From Flavobacteriales bacterium (GTDB taxonomy: Bacteria > Bacteroidota > Bacteroidia > Flavobacteriales > Flavobacteriaceae): a stretch of DNA of 64,000 bases. Below are positions 19,081 to 28,522 of this stretch, in pieces; the stretch's first letter is position 1, and every line of letters starts with the position of its first letter. The position numbers and the translations under genes were made by a program. Below the pieces are notes generated by a model. The model did no database searches. It saw only the letters and a list, made by a program, of their open reading frames with translations, and had not been told where the DNA came from. Location: contig JACJYY010000004.1 in NCBI GenBank assembly GCA_020635875.1, positions 186,001-250,000 on the forward strand. Reading direction: 5' to 3'.

Positions 19081-20363
19081 TACCTGAAATAGAGAAAGCA
19101 CCATTAGGAGAAATCAAACAATTACAGGAAAAAAGGTTGATTGAGCAATTAGCTTATTTGCAACAGCATTCTCCGTACTATAGACAAATGTTTGAACGTG
19201 AAGGTATAGATGTGTCTGAAATCAAAACGATTGAAGATCTGCAAAAAATTCCAGTGACCGAAAAAAATGATTTGCAGCAATTCAATGATGATTTCTATAG
19301 TGTTCCGATGAATCAAATCATTGATTATGCAACTACTTCGGGGACTTTGGGTAATCCTGTGACTTTTGGCTTGACCGATAAAGACTTGGATAGATTAGCG
19401 TATAATGAAGCTATTTCTTTTGCTTGTGCGGGGATTAAAAAGGGAGATGTAGTGCAGTTGATGACCACTATGGATCGTCGTTTTATGGCTGGACTGGCTT
19501 ATTTTTTAGGTTTGCGAAAGTTGGGAGCAGGTATTATCAGAGTGGGCGCGGGCATTCCTGAACTGCAATGGGATTCGATATTAAAATACAATCCGAAATA
19601 TCTTATTGCTGTTCCATCGTTTTTGCTCAAACTGATTGAATATGCCGAAAAGAACGATATTGATTACAAGGCTTCGAGTGTTAAAGGTGTGATTTGTATA
19701 GGTGAATCGCTCCGGACTCAAGATTTTGAAGAAAGTTTATTGGCGGCTAAGATTACCAAAAAATGGCCTGTTAAATTGTTTTCGACCTATGCTTCTACAG
19801 AAATGAGTACTGCCTTTACAGAGTGTGAGGCACAACATGGAGGCCATGAACATCCTGAGTTAATCATTACAGAAGTTTTAGATGACAATAATCAGCCTGT
19901 GGTTGAGGGTGAAGCAGGTGAACTGACAATAACTACGTTAGGAGTAGAGGGTGTTCCTTTATTGCGTTTTAAAACAGGAGATATTGTACGTCTGCATAAA
20001 GAGCCTTGCTCTTGTGGTAGGAATACTTTACGAGTAGGGCCAGTAATTGGTCGTAAACAACACATGATTAAATATAAGGGAACAACTTTGTATCCACCTG
20101 TGATGCATGATTTATTGACCTATTTTGAAGAAGTACACAGTCATGTGATTGAGATTTCTACTAATGATTTAGGTACAGATGAAATACTAATTAAGATTGC
20201 GACCAATGATCCTACAAAAGAACTATTGGCCAGAATAAAAGATCATTTTAGAGCAAAATTAAGAGTTGCTCCTAAAGTAGAAGTTGTACCTATGACGGAA
20301 CTCAAAAAGATCCTATTTCCGCCAATGAGTCGTAAGCCAGTTACCTTTATTGACAAGAGATAA
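19077..20363 (+). CDS. Phenylacetate-CoA-ligase-like adenylate-forming enzyme
   Basis: The 428-residue protein of the PaaK family has the core motif TTSGTLGNPVTFGLTDKD (about 82-99), the aromatic motif STYASTEMSTAFTEC, RFKTGDIVRL, and the Cys pair of the ACGR-type turn (EPCSCGRNT). It would activate a carboxylic acid as an acyl-adenylate and probably load it on CoA. In flexirubin-type loci the substrate may be an aryl or acyl starter (inference). ATGA overlap with the C45 gene shows tight coupling. Its 3' end overlaps a convergent acetyltransferase by 17 bases, which closes the operon. Confidence 0.88.
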   Translation: MIPEIEKAPLGEIKQLQEKRLIEQLAYLQQHSPYYRQMFEREGIDVSEIKTIEDLQKIPVTEKNDLQQFNDDFYSVPMNQIIDYATTSGTLGNPVTFGLTDKDLDRLAYNEAISFACAGIKKGDVVQLMTTMDRRFMAGLAYFLGLRKLGAGIIRVGAGIPELQWDSILKYNPKYLIAVPSFLLKLIEYAEKNDIDYKASSVKGVICIGESLRTQDFEESLLAAKITKKWPVKLFSTYASTEMSTAFTECEAQHGGHEHPELIITEVLDDNNQPVVEGEAGELTITTLGVEGVPLLRFKTGDIVRLHKEPCSCGRNTLRVGPVIGRKQHMIKYKGTTLYPPVMHDLLTYFEEVHSHVIEISTNDLGTDEILIKIATNDPTKELLARIKDHFRAKLRVAPKVEVVPMTELKKILFPPMSRKPVTFIDKR

Positions 20364-20796
20364 TATCTTGTTTTAACTTTTTTTGGTAGTGATAACCAAT
20401 GACTTTATAGTCTGACTTAACGTAAAACTTATGAGCGGTGTGATTATACACGTAGGCATTTAATTCTACAGAATTAAAATCGTTTTCGTAAGCCCAGTCT
20501 TCTATGGAGTTTAATAGAAGTTGTCCGTAACCTTTTTTACGGAAAGGTTCGTCAATCACAAAGTTGTCTACTTCTAATTGTTTGCCAGAATACAATTTTA
20601 CAGTTATCCAACCACTGGAAACACCAATTAATTGTTCATCCTCCCATAAACCAAAACACAAATAGCTATCAAACATGAACATCTCAGTAAGATATTCGTA
20701 CAATTGATCCTCTGTATAGTCCTTATTGGACTGGATGGTCAAAGGAATGATTTTTTCAATGTCTTGAGCGGCTAATAAACGTAAATCGACTACCAT
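20347..20796 (-). CDS. GNAT-family N-acetyltransferase
   Basis: The 149-residue protein contains a GNAT fold with the acetyl-CoA pyrophosphate-binding segment PFRKKGYGQLLLNSIEDWA (R/Q-x-x-G-x-G/A motif), preceded by the strand LEVDNFVIDE and followed by VELNAYVYNHTAHKFYVKSDYK. It would acetylate an amino group of a small molecule or protein; the substrate is unknown. Its stop lies inside the end of the convergent ligase gene. Confidence 0.88.
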   Translation of the reverse strand: MVVDLRLLAAQDIEKIIPLTIQSNKDYTEDQLYEYLTEMFMFDSYLCFGLWEDEQLIGVSSGWITVKLYSGKQLEVDNFVIDEPFRKKGYGQLLLNSIEDWAYENDFNSVELNAYVYNHTAHKFYVKSDYKVIGYHYQKKLKQDIISCQ

Positions 20797-20835
20797 TTTT
20801 ATGAATTATGACATAAAGATAGAGAATATAAATTC

Positions 20836-21462
20836 TTAATTACAAGTATCTTCTGAATACTTAAAGGAGCTCAGTTCTTGAGTTTTTGTAGGCACAAGTT
20901 TTTCGTTTGTCCAAACTTCGCCATTAACCAATTCAAACTGGATTACTCCAATGCTTTTAGCTCGATATAAACGTTTGACTTTAGTGTCATCGGTATAAGC
21001 AAAATCAAAACGCTCGACATCGTTAATGATAACATCATTAATAGTGTGTTGGTCTAGTTTAGTTTTATGAATTTCATAAAATCCACTTTGCACGTCGTTG
21101 ATCACTATAAAAACATTTTCTTGAATTTTGTCAGGTTTATCATAGATGTAATTATTCCGATCATTAAACCAAATAGAACCTTTATCAGATGTGGTCAATA
21201 GCATTCCTGATAGGTCTCTACATCCACAACCTGTATCAGAAACATATGAAGTACGATGTGCAATGAATTTATCAACCACGGTAAAATCTTTTGTTTGATT
21301 GGATGTATTTGTAAATCTGACGGTTTCTCCAGTTTGTTCAGGGAACCATTGCATTTCCCCTTTTAATACGAACGGACGACAGTTAACATCTTTGTACGGA
21401 AGGAGGTCACATGAAATAAACGCAAGTGACGATAAGAATAAAATGGATAATTTCTTTAACAT
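20836..21462 (-). CDS. Predicted lipoprotein of unknown function
   Basis: The 208-residue protein has a lipoprotein signal peptide (LSSLAFISC, Cys about 19) and then a beta-rich domain. A Cys cluster (SDTGCGCRDL) lies near residue 77 and another Cys pairs the region near residue 28. No family was recognised. The segment downstream of the lipobox (about 30-60) resembles Ig-like lipoprotein domains. It stands alone between a GNAT gene and a porin-like gene on the same strand. Confidence 0.7.
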   Translation of the reverse strand: MLKKLSILFLSSLAFISCDLLPYKDVNCRPFVLKGEMQWFPEQTGETVRFTNTSNQTKDFTVVDKFIAHRTSYVSDTGCGCRDLSGMLLTTSDKGSIWFNDRNNYIYDKPDKIQENVFIVINDVQSGFYEIHKTKLDQHTINDVIINDVERFDFAYTDDTKVKRLYRAKSIGVIQFELVNGEVWTNEKLVPTKTQELSSFKYSEDTCN

Positions 21463-21507
21463 AATAATCTTCTTTTTGTTGGATAAAACTACAAGATTAA
21501 CGGAGTT

Positions 21508-22176
21508 TTAGTTAGTTTTTTTAGATTCTTTTATACGTGAATTAAACGAGTAAGCAAGGCCGAGTTGATATACAATGTTTGAAATTGTATGCGTTTGAGA
21601 AATTGATCCTTGAAAGGGTTGAAGTTCATCATAACTATAGGATGCACCACTTATACTGTGTTTAAATCGAAATTCTAAAGCTAATGATTTGGTTATGTCT
21701 ACACCTGCACCGCATTCTATAGCTAAATCGACATCATTAAAATATGGTTTTCCAATTGTACTAAACTGGTTACTAATAGTGTTTAAGCGTTTTTTATTGT
21801 ATCTAACTAAAATATCAATTGAAGGACCAACTAATAAATGGGCTTTGCCAAAATTCCATTTCAAGGTATTGGCTAATGCTACATAGTTTAAGGCATAATT
21901 GTTTTCTAGTACATTTCCGTTTGAAATTGCCTCACGATTACCTCCCTGTCTGGAGTATGTTATTGAAGGCATTATGGCAATTTTTCTAGTGAACTGAAAT
22001 TTTCCAAAGAGTCCAACATAAAAATCATTGTCAAAAGTAAAACGTTCGTTTGTACTTTCGATTTGTGTAAATCTGGAATAATTCGCTCCCGCTCTCAATC
22101 CTTGAGTAAACTTTTCTTGGGCATTCAATGTTATTGATGTCAAGATTAGACCTAACACTAAGACTATTTTTTTCAT
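21508..22176 (-). CDS. Porin-family outer-membrane protein (PorT/OMP_b-brl_2 type)
   Basis: The signal peptide is MKKIVLVLGLILTSITLNAQ. After it come EKFTQGLRAGANYSRF and repeated amphipathic strands (FYVGLFGKFQFTRKIAIMPS, LALEFRFKHSISG, IVYQLGLAYSF). This is the usual small eight-stranded barrel of Bacteroidetes, with a terminal aromatic strand followed by a short polar tail. It is probably a structural or minor porin-like protein in the outer membrane. Confidence 0.8.
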   Translation of the reverse strand: MKKIVLVLGLILTSITLNAQEKFTQGLRAGANYSRFTQIESTNERFTFDNDFYVGLFGKFQFTRKIAIMPSITYSRQGGNREAISNGNVLENNYALNYVALANTLKWNFGKAHLLVGPSIDILVRYNKKRLNTISNQFSTIGKPYFNDVDLAIECGAGVDITKSLALEFRFKHSISGASYSYDELQPFQGSISQTHTISNIVYQLGLAYSFNSRIKESKKTN

Positions 22177-22317
22177 GATAATTATATTTATTGGTTGTTG
22201 TATTTATGGGGCAAATATATATACGTTTATTAAATATATTATGCATGAATAGTAAAAACTACCCGTTTTGGGTAGGGCAAAAAGGGTGTTGAAAAGTGTT
22301 ATTTTAAAGTAAAAAAA

Positions 22318-22352
22318 AATCCCTATCTCTTTGTTTGAAAGAGGTAGGGATT
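22318..22352 (-). terminator. Rho-independent terminator for the upstream membrane-protein gene
   Basis: AATCCCTATCTCT (22318-22330) pairs with AGAGGTAGGGATT (22340-22352) with one G-U pair around a 9-base loop. On the reverse strand the stem is followed by nine T residues (A-run 22311-22319). It lies 42 bases beyond the stop of the gene ending at 22394. Confidence 0.85.
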
Positions 22353-22393
22353 GTTAAGAAATAATTCTCTCGATTAATTAGAATAGGGTAGGT

Positions 22394-22858
22394 TTAAAAC
22401 CTGTAGGCTACCCTAAATGAATTAGGACCAACATCAAAACTTACATTGTCGGTCTTTTTATATTGGTTCATTTTTTTACTTCCGATAGCCCATAATGTAG
22501 TACCAGCAATTGTACAAACTCCACCTCCAACGAAGCCAACAGCACCTAATAAAATTTTAAAATCCGATTCAAAGAAACCTGTATCCTTTCTGCTTTCAGA
22601 AACAATTAAAGCAGTACTTCCAAGCGCAAGAGGTACTCCAACGGCAGTTAAAATTATTCCCGTTCTACGCATTTTACCATACGTTTTTACTTTCTTCTCA
22701 TTTGTATTTATGACATAATTAGTGGTTGTTCCTGATAGTTCTGTATACAATAGATTGTTATTACCCAAATAGTTATAATGGCTTGAAGTTATTTTTTGAC
22801 CATTACAATAATGAATTGAAAATAGAAAAGAAACTAGAAGTAATACAAGGTTTTTCAT
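22394..22858 (-). CDS. Small membrane-associated protein of unknown function
   Basis: The ATG at 22858 is preferred because it opens a good signal peptide (MKNLVLLLVSFLFSIHYCNGQ); a start 12 codons earlier would place hydrophobic filler in front of it. The mature part has two hydrophobic helices (GIILTAVGVPLALGSTALIV and GAVGFVGGGVCTIAGTTLWA) and ends in a strand-like NSFRVAYRF. No family was recognised. A terminator follows. Confidence 0.7.
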   Translation of the reverse strand: MKNLVLLLVSFLFSIHYCNGQKITSSHYNYLGNNNLLYTELSGTTTNYVINTNEKKVKTYGKMRRTGIILTAVGVPLALGSTALIVSESRKDTGFFESDFKILLGAVGFVGGGVCTIAGTTLWAIGSKKMNQYKKTDNVSFDVGPNSFRVAYRF

Positions 22859-22899
22859 AATGTATATTTTTAAATTTATAATCAATAATACCAATGAGT

Positions 22900-23127
22900 T
22901 TACAATTCATTAAACTCGGCTTGTTTGTCCTCTAACCATTCTTTCATCAAGTCTGGATATTCCATGATTTCTTGCATTTTTTGCATGGCATTGATGTGAG
23001 ATTTATCTCCAGCCTTAAACATTTCCATACCGTGCTTTTTGCTTAGTTTAACGATTTCTTTGAACGTTCGGGCTTCAAAAACTTGATTACAAGCACCACC
23101 TAACTGCTTACAAGTCATTTTTTTCAT
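22900..23127 (-). CDS. DUF1059 domain protein
   Basis: The 75-residue soluble protein contains CKQLGGACNQVFEARTFKEIV, the conserved DUF1059 core with two Cys residues six apart, followed by a helical acidic tail. Members are small proteins of unknown role found widely in bacteria and archaea. It lies between the membrane-protein gene and a pentapeptide-repeat gene on the same strand, with short gaps that suggest cotranscription. Confidence 0.8.
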   Translation of the reverse strand: MKKMTCKQLGGACNQVFEARTFKEIVKLSKKHGMEMFKAGDKSHINAMQKMQEIMEYPDLMKEWLEDKQAEFNEL

Positions 23128-23147
23128 CGTAGTAGAATTATTTTGTG

Positions 23148-23714
23148 TTATTGGATGACAATATCGTAATTATTCAATAAACCAGGAAGACCATTTAACG
23201 AAAATTTTGCCTTGTTAATTCTGTTAATTTCAGGGCTGATAGTATAATTATACGCCGTAGACAGATCGGCTTTTTCTAAGTTGGTATTGTCAAAAATTGA
23301 ATTTGATAAATCACAATTATCTAGTAAAACTCCTGAAAGATCGGCCTCTGAAAAATCAACATCACGTATCATGCAGTTGACAAATTGGGTTTTCTTTAAT
23401 GATAGGTTATAAAAAGAGGAATGGTTGAGCTGACAATCCTTGAATAAAATAGACAAACCAAAATCGTTTATATTCTCAAAGAGCAACCCTATCATTTTAC
23501 AATTTGAAAAGCGAACATCTTGGAAAATAGTTTGAGATAAGTTTACGTTGCTTAAATCACAGTCAATGAACTCACACTCTACAAATTGAATGTCTTTAAG
23601 ACTTGATTTTGAAAAACCACAGTTGATAAACGAACAATTGTTGTACTCACCCACCGAAAGAGGAGAGTTACTAAAATTTTGCTTTTTGAATGTTTGATCG
23701 TCTACGAAAGGCAT
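23148..23714 (-). CDS. Pentapeptide-repeat protein
   Basis: Almost the entire 188-residue chain follows the A(D/N)LXX-type five-residue periodicity with central Leu/Phe, for example FVNCMIRDVDFSEADLSGVL and NCDLSNSIFDNTNLEKADLS. This predicts a right-handed quadrilateral beta-helix. Some relatives (Qnr, MfpA) mimic DNA and protect gyrase, but this one has no diagnostic Qnr loop that I can identify, so function stays open. Confidence 0.88.
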   Translation of the reverse strand: MPFVDDQTFKKQNFSNSPLSVGEYNNCSFINCGFSKSSLKDIQFVECEFIDCDLSNVNLSQTIFQDVRFSNCKMIGLLFENINDFGLSILFKDCQLNHSSFYNLSLKKTQFVNCMIRDVDFSEADLSGVLLDNCDLSNSIFDNTNLEKADLSTAYNYTISPEINRINKAKFSLNGLPGLLNNYDIVIQ

Positions 23715-23794
23715 TTGTTGTTTGTTTGATACAGGTTCAAAAATATCTAATTATTTGAAAAGTATTTTTAGTTTTAGGCTAATAAAAAAATAAG

Positions 23795-24331
23795 ATGAAC
23801 AAATTTTTAATACTACTCCGTGCCGTAAATGTCTCAGGCCAAAACAAAATCAAAATGGTGGAGTTAAAAGAGGCTCTAGAAGTTGCTGGTTTTGTAGAAG
23901 TTAAAACCTATATTCAGTCAGGGAATGTGTTTGTTTCTTCAAATGAAAAGCAAGCCAATAAGGTAGAGGAAAAGGTCAAATTGGTAATCTCAGATTCATT
24001 TAATCTTGACGTGTATTGTTTGGCTGTAGCCAAAGAAGATTTGCAAGTAAGGATAACGAACAATCCATTTGCTAAGAAACCTGATGTTGATACCAAACAG
24101 CTATATGTTGTTTTCACTTCTAGAGAATTAAATGATTCAGATTTGATTGTTTTGGATATGGAAAAGATGAAACCAGATGAAGTTGTTTTTGACCGAAGTC
24201 ACATTTATATCAAGTACTCCGTTTCTGCAGGCCGAAGCAAACTAACGAACAAGTACATTGAAAATAAACTAAAAGTATTCTCAACCATGCGAAATTGGAA
24301 TACTGTGAATAAGTTGTTGGAGATGTATTAA
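23795..24331 (+). CDS. DUF1697 domain protein
   Basis: The 178-residue protein begins FLILLRAVNVSGQNKIKMVEL followed by VKTYIQSGNVFVSS, the hallmark of DUF1697, a ferredoxin-like two-domain fold of unknown activity. It overlaps the convergent alkD-like gene by 4 bases and diverges from the pentapeptide-repeat gene across an 80-base gap. Confidence 0.88.
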   Translation: MNKFLILLRAVNVSGQNKIKMVELKEALEVAGFVEVKTYIQSGNVFVSSNEKQANKVEEKVKLVISDSFNLDVYCLAVAKEDLQVRITNNPFAKKPDVDTKQLYVVFTSRELNDSDLIVLDMEKMKPDEVVFDRSHIYIKYSVSAGRSKLTNKYIENKLKVFSTMRNWNTVNKLLEMY

Positions 24332-25026
24332 GGTCTATAAATAGCTCTTGGATAATCCGACATTCTTACATTTTCTTTTTCTAATTCTTTAATAGCATCA
24401 GTAGCAATCCAATTTGGGGCTTTACCTTCTAATTGGAGTATTTCTTTGGCTAATAAAATAGCTTTTCTGTTGAGGTCAATATTGCGTTTTCCGATACTTC
24501 GTAAAGCCCAATTGACTGCTTTTTTAACATATAAACGTTCGTCATGACAAGCCTCCAAGATAATAGGGAAGAAGCTAACAAAAACAGAGTTATCTGCTTT
24601 TTTGTCCGCCATGCAATAAGCCGCCATAGTCGCAAAGGCTGCCCTTTTTTCAAATTCAGGTTCCCTGGTTGACCATTCATTTATTTTGGCTACAGCCAAA
24701 TCATTTTTGGCAAACAAAGCCATACAAAAGCTATCACAAATCTCCCAATTATCGAATACTTTAACCCATTGTTCCATTTGCGCTTCTGTAACATCTCGGG
24801 GTTTACAGATTTTACTGCACAATAAACGGGCTTCGTAAATCCCACTATCAAAGAGCTGTTGAGCGAGTTCACTGTTTTTGCCGATTTCTCTGGCCAAAGT
24901 ATTCAAGTCCTTGTGATAAATACCTAAAGAGTTTTGGGTTTTAACCCCAAATTTATTTTCCTTATAAACTATCTTTTCAGGATTAGCGAGTTCGTGAAGT
25001 CTTGAGATTATTTGTTCGTAGGTCAT
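24328..25026 (-). CDS. DNA alkylation repair enzyme (AlkC/AlkD-like HEAT-repeat glycosylase)
   Basis: The 232-residue all-helical protein has the AlkD-family pattern. Visible are GVKTQNSLGIYHKDLNTLAREIG near the N-terminus and WEICDSFCMALF, KRAAFATMAAYCMADKK and VKKAVNWALRSIGKRN in the middle, where Trp/Asp/Arg of the active cleft are expected. Such enzymes excise 3- and 7-alkylpurines without base flipping. It lies 1 base upstream of the start of alternative reading on the same strand as glpD, so the two may be cotranscribed. Confidence 0.88.
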   Translation of the reverse strand: MTYEQIISRLHELANPEKIVYKENKFGVKTQNSLGIYHKDLNTLAREIGKNSELAQQLFDSGIYEARLLCSKICKPRDVTEAQMEQWVKVFDNWEICDSFCMALFAKNDLAVAKINEWSTREPEFEKRAAFATMAAYCMADKKADNSVFVSFFPIILEACHDERLYVKKAVNWALRSIGKRNIDLNRKAILLAKEILQLEGKAPNWIATDAIKELEKENVRMSDYPRAIYRP

Positions 25027-25027
25027 T

Positions 25028-26587
25028 TTATTTAGCTATATAGTTTTGAGCAACCTTGTTGAAGGTATTAATCTGTTCGGCAACCCATTCATTGTTTTGA
25101 TTCAACTCTAAAGCCATTAATTCCGCAACCTTTGGTGCGACGCTCATCGCTGCTTTAGCATCTAAAAATAATAGGCGAGTACGTCTGGCTAAAAAATCCT
25201 CTACCGTTCGTGCCATTTCTTTTTGTATTGCCCATATAACTTCTCCTTCAGTGATAGTATAGTTAGGATGAAGAGGAGTGGAGTAATACGGTTTTTGTTT
25301 AAGAAACTCGGCCAATTCAATTTCATCAGACCCATAGTGTTCGAGGTGTGAATATTCTGGTTCGGATTCTTGATAACCATGAATGAGTAAATTTTCCGTA
25401 ACACAATCTTTTTTTGGAAGTTTACCTAAAGCAATAGCTTGATTAACGACATCCTCAGCCATTTTACGATAAGTCGTCCATTTACCACCTGAAATGGAGA
25501 TTAATCCACTTTTTGAAATGGTAACTTGATGTTCTCGAGAGATAGAAGAAGTATCCTTTGCATCAGGTTCTTTAACTAGTGGACGTAAGCCTACAAAAAT
25601 ACTTTTGATGTCTTTATGAGTAGGATTTTTGGTTAAATACCGAGCAATATGGGTTAATAAAAATTCAATTTCTTGTTGCTGAGCCTTTGGTTCTAAAGGG
25701 TATTCAGTTACAGGAGTATCTGTAGTTCCTACAATAATTTTGTCATGCCAAGGTGTAGCAAAAATAATACGACCATCATCCGTATGAGGTACCATAATTG
25801 CATTTTTACCAGGTAAAAAATTCTTGTCCAGAACAATATGAACGCCTTGACTACTAGTCATTATTGGTTCAACGGCATCATTATCCATTTTACGAATGGA
25901 GTCTGTGAACACACCAGTGGCGTTGATAATCACTTTGGCTTTGACCGTGTATTTTTCTTGTGTTTCCTGATCTTGTAATAGTAATCCCTCAATATGATCT
26001 TCGGTTTTGTGAAGCCCGACAACTTTCATGTAATTAATAAGAGTACCACCTTGTTCTTGTGCTGTTTGAGCAAGGTTAATAAGTAATCGGGTATCGTCAA
26101 ATTGTCCATCGTGGTATTTAATACCCCCACGTAAGCCTTTGGTTTCGATGGTAGGAATGTGCCTTATAGTTTCTTCTTTGGACAAAAATTCGGAAGTTCC
26201 TAATCCTTCCTGACCGGCTAATAAATCATATAACTTTAATCCAATGCCGTAAAAAGGACCTTCCCACCAATCATAGGTAGGTACAACAAAAGATAAATCT
26301 TTGACTAGATGAGGGGCATTACGACGCATAATTCCCCTTTCTTTGAGTGCTTCCATGACTAAGCCTATATTACCTTGTTGTAAGTAACGCACTCCTCCAT
26401 GAGCGAGTTTGGTACTTCTACTGGAGGTACCTTTGCCAAAATCACTTTGCTCTACTAGTAGCGTTTTGTAACCTCTCGAAGCCGCATCAACAGCCGTTCC
26501 CATTCCAGTTGCGCCGCCACCAATAATCACTACATCCCATAACGTAGAATAGTCTTTTATTTGTTGAAGGATTGAGTTGCGTTTCAT
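25028..26587 (-). CDS. glpD: Aerobic glycerol-3-phosphate dehydrogenase
   Basis: The 519-residue flavoprotein has the FAD fold VVIIGGGATGMGTAVDAASR (about 19-38), then TLLVEQSDFGKGTSSRSTKL, AHGGVRYLQQG, the substrate region ISISGGKWTTYRKMAEDV, and the C-terminal DAO_C helical domain. It oxidises sn-glycerol 3-phosphate to dihydroxyacetone phosphate and passes electrons to menaquinone at the membrane. No glpK or glpF is adjacent. The alkD-like gene follows with a 1-base gap. Confidence 0.93.
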   Translation of the reverse strand: MKRNSILQQIKDYSTLWDVVIIGGGATGMGTAVDAASRGYKTLLVEQSDFGKGTSSRSTKLAHGGVRYLQQGNIGLVMEALKERGIMRRNAPHLVKDLSFVVPTYDWWEGPFYGIGLKLYDLLAGQEGLGTSEFLSKEETIRHIPTIETKGLRGGIKYHDGQFDDTRLLINLAQTAQEQGGTLINYMKVVGLHKTEDHIEGLLLQDQETQEKYTVKAKVIINATGVFTDSIRKMDNDAVEPIMTSSQGVHIVLDKNFLPGKNAIMVPHTDDGRIIFATPWHDKIIVGTTDTPVTEYPLEPKAQQQEIEFLLTHIARYLTKNPTHKDIKSIFVGLRPLVKEPDAKDTSSISREHQVTISKSGLISISGGKWTTYRKMAEDVVNQAIALGKLPKKDCVTENLLIHGYQESEPEYSHLEHYGSDEIELAEFLKQKPYYSTPLHPNYTITEGEVIWAIQKEMARTVEDFLARRTRLLFLDAKAAMSVAPKVAELMALELNQNNEWVAEQINTFNKVAQNYIAK

Positions 26588-26650
26588 AGGCGTTTGATTC
26601 GACCTTTAAAAATACTCAAAAGCAAGTTACGTTGCCGTACAAAAACAAAA

Positions 26651-26674
26651 AAAGCGATAGAACCCTACCGCTTT
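26651..26674 (-). terminator. Rho-independent terminator after the ABC exporter operon
   Basis: AAAGCGATAG (26651-26660) pairs with CTACCGCTTT (26665-26674), with one G-U pair and a 4-base loop. On the reverse strand it continues into a T-rich run (A-run 26637-26653). It lies about 20 bases after the stop at 26696. Confidence 0.85.
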
Positions 26675-26695
26675 ATAGAAATCGTATTATAGAGA

Positions 26696-28522
26696 TTAAT
26701 CTAACGATTGAAGATTAACCAAGTTATTGTAGGTTCCATTCAAAGCAATCAATTCATCGTGTGTGCCTTGCTCAACAATTTTTCCTTTTTGCATTACTAC
26801 AATTTTATCTGCTTTTTGAATGGTCGAAAGGCGGTGAGCGATTACCACAGAGGTACGATTCTTCATCATATTTTCTAATGCAACCTGAACCAATTTTTCG
26901 CTTTCTGTATCTAAGGCAGAAGTGGCTTCATCCAAAATCATAATAGGAGGGTTTTTGAGTACTGCTCTAGCAATGGACAAACGTTGTTTTTGTCCCCCCG
27001 ACAATTTATTACCACTATCCCCAATATTGGTATGGATACCGTTAGGTAAATCTTTCACAAACTCATACGCATTGGCAATTTTTAGGGCTTCGATGATTTG
27101 GTCGTCTGTCGCATCGGGTTTCCCTATTAAGATATTGTTTTTGATAGTATCATTAAACAAAATGGAGTCTTGTGTAACCAATCCCATAAGACCTCTTAAG
27201 CAGTGGATATTCATATCTTTTATAGGGGTGCCATCTATTTTAATGGTTCCGTTTTGTACATCATAAAAACGCGTCAATAGATTGGCGATAGTACTCTTAC
27301 CACTTCCGGACTGTCCGACTAATGCGACACTTTCTCCCTTTTTTACTTCTAGAGAGAAATTAGACAACACATTCTCTTCCTCATATTTGAAACTGATGTT
27401 TTCGATAGAAATACTATTTTCGAAACTTTCCTTTTTTATCGCGTCAGGCTTGTTTTGAATAGGATTCGTTTCTTCTAATACTTCCAAAACACGATCAGCA
27501 GCAGCATTACCTCTTTTTATGGCATACGATGCTTTAGAGATGTTTTTGGCTGGGACCAAAATATTGTATGCTAATCCCATATAAGCGATGAATTTAGCTC
27601 CGTCCAACGTCCTTTCGACCAATACCATATAACCACCGAACCATAGCAATATAGCAATGACCATAATCCCTAAAAATTCACTAGCAGGAGATGCTAAGTT
27701 TTGTCGGTTAAACATTTTGTTCGAAACGTTGAAAAACCGCAACGTAGAATCCGAAAATCTTTTAGAGAATAATTTTTCGGCATTGTATCCCTTTACGATT
27801 TTAAGACCACTTAGGGTTTCGTCTAATATGGACAAGAATATTCCTTGTTCTATTTGTGCTTGTGTGGATTGTCTTTTTAATGATTTACCGATAAGTGATA
27901 TAATAAAGCCAGAAATAGGAATAAAGACGAATACAAATAGCGTCAGCTTTACACTTATCATAAACATTAACGCAATAGTGAAAATGATTGTCAAAGGTTC
28001 TCTGACGATAAGTTCTAAAATAGACAAAAATGAATTTTGTACTTCGCCTACATCAGAGGCAATACGTGCAATTACATCTCCTTTTCTTTTTTCAGAATAA
28101 TACGCTAAAGGGAGTTCAACCACTTTTTTATACATGGCGTCTCGTACATCTTTTAGTACACCATTTCGTAGAAAAGTAATGAAATACATGGCCATATAGT
28201 TGCTAATATTCTTTAAGAAGAAAAGCAAAATAATGGTTCCAACTATAGCAATTAACGTATATTGAACACCATGCTCAATTTGTGAAGAATAGATAAAATA
28301 GTTTAAGTACTCTTCGCCATATTCTTTAATTTCGAACAAGCCACGATATACAGGTTTTTCGGTAGGAACTTGTTCACCACCAAACAATACCTTAAGCATC
28401 GGAATTAACGAAATAAAAGAAATGGTTCCAAAAAAAGCGTAAAGTATATTGAAAAATATGTTTAAGAACGCATACCTTTTATACGGTAAGGCAAACTTGA
28501 AAATCTTTTTGATATTATCCAT
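26696..28522 (-). CDS. ABC exporter, permease fused to ATPase (MsbA-like)
   Basis: The 608-residue protein has six N-terminal helices (about 15-320) with the coupling segment LPLAYYSEKRKGDVIARIASD. The ATPase has Walker A VGQSGSGKSTIANLL, signature LSGGQKQRLSIARA, Walker B IMILDEATSALD and the switch His in VIAHRLSTIQKADK. It probably flips a lipid such as lipid A precursors or a hydrophobic compound. Its start overlaps the stop of the phosphosugar mutase by one base, so the two are cotranscribed, which hints at envelope biogenesis. Confidence 0.92.
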   Translation of the reverse strand: MDNIKKIFKFALPYKRYAFLNIFFNILYAFFGTISFISLIPMLKVLFGGEQVPTEKPVYRGLFEIKEYGEEYLNYFIYSSQIEHGVQYTLIAIVGTIILLFFLKNISNYMAMYFITFLRNGVLKDVRDAMYKKVVELPLAYYSEKRKGDVIARIASDVGEVQNSFLSILELIVREPLTIIFTIALMFMISVKLTLFVFVFIPISGFIISLIGKSLKRQSTQAQIEQGIFLSILDETLSGLKIVKGYNAEKLFSKRFSDSTLRFFNVSNKMFNRQNLASPASEFLGIMVIAILLWFGGYMVLVERTLDGAKFIAYMGLAYNILVPAKNISKASYAIKRGNAAADRVLEVLEETNPIQNKPDAIKKESFENSISIENISFKYEEENVLSNFSLEVKKGESVALVGQSGSGKSTIANLLTRFYDVQNGTIKIDGTPIKDMNIHCLRGLMGLVTQDSILFNDTIKNNILIGKPDATDDQIIEALKIANAYEFVKDLPNGIHTNIGDSGNKLSGGQKQRLSIARAVLKNPPIMILDEATSALDTESEKLVQVALENMMKNRTSVVIAHRLSTIQKADKIVVMQKGKIVEQGTHDELIALNGTYNNLVNLQSLD

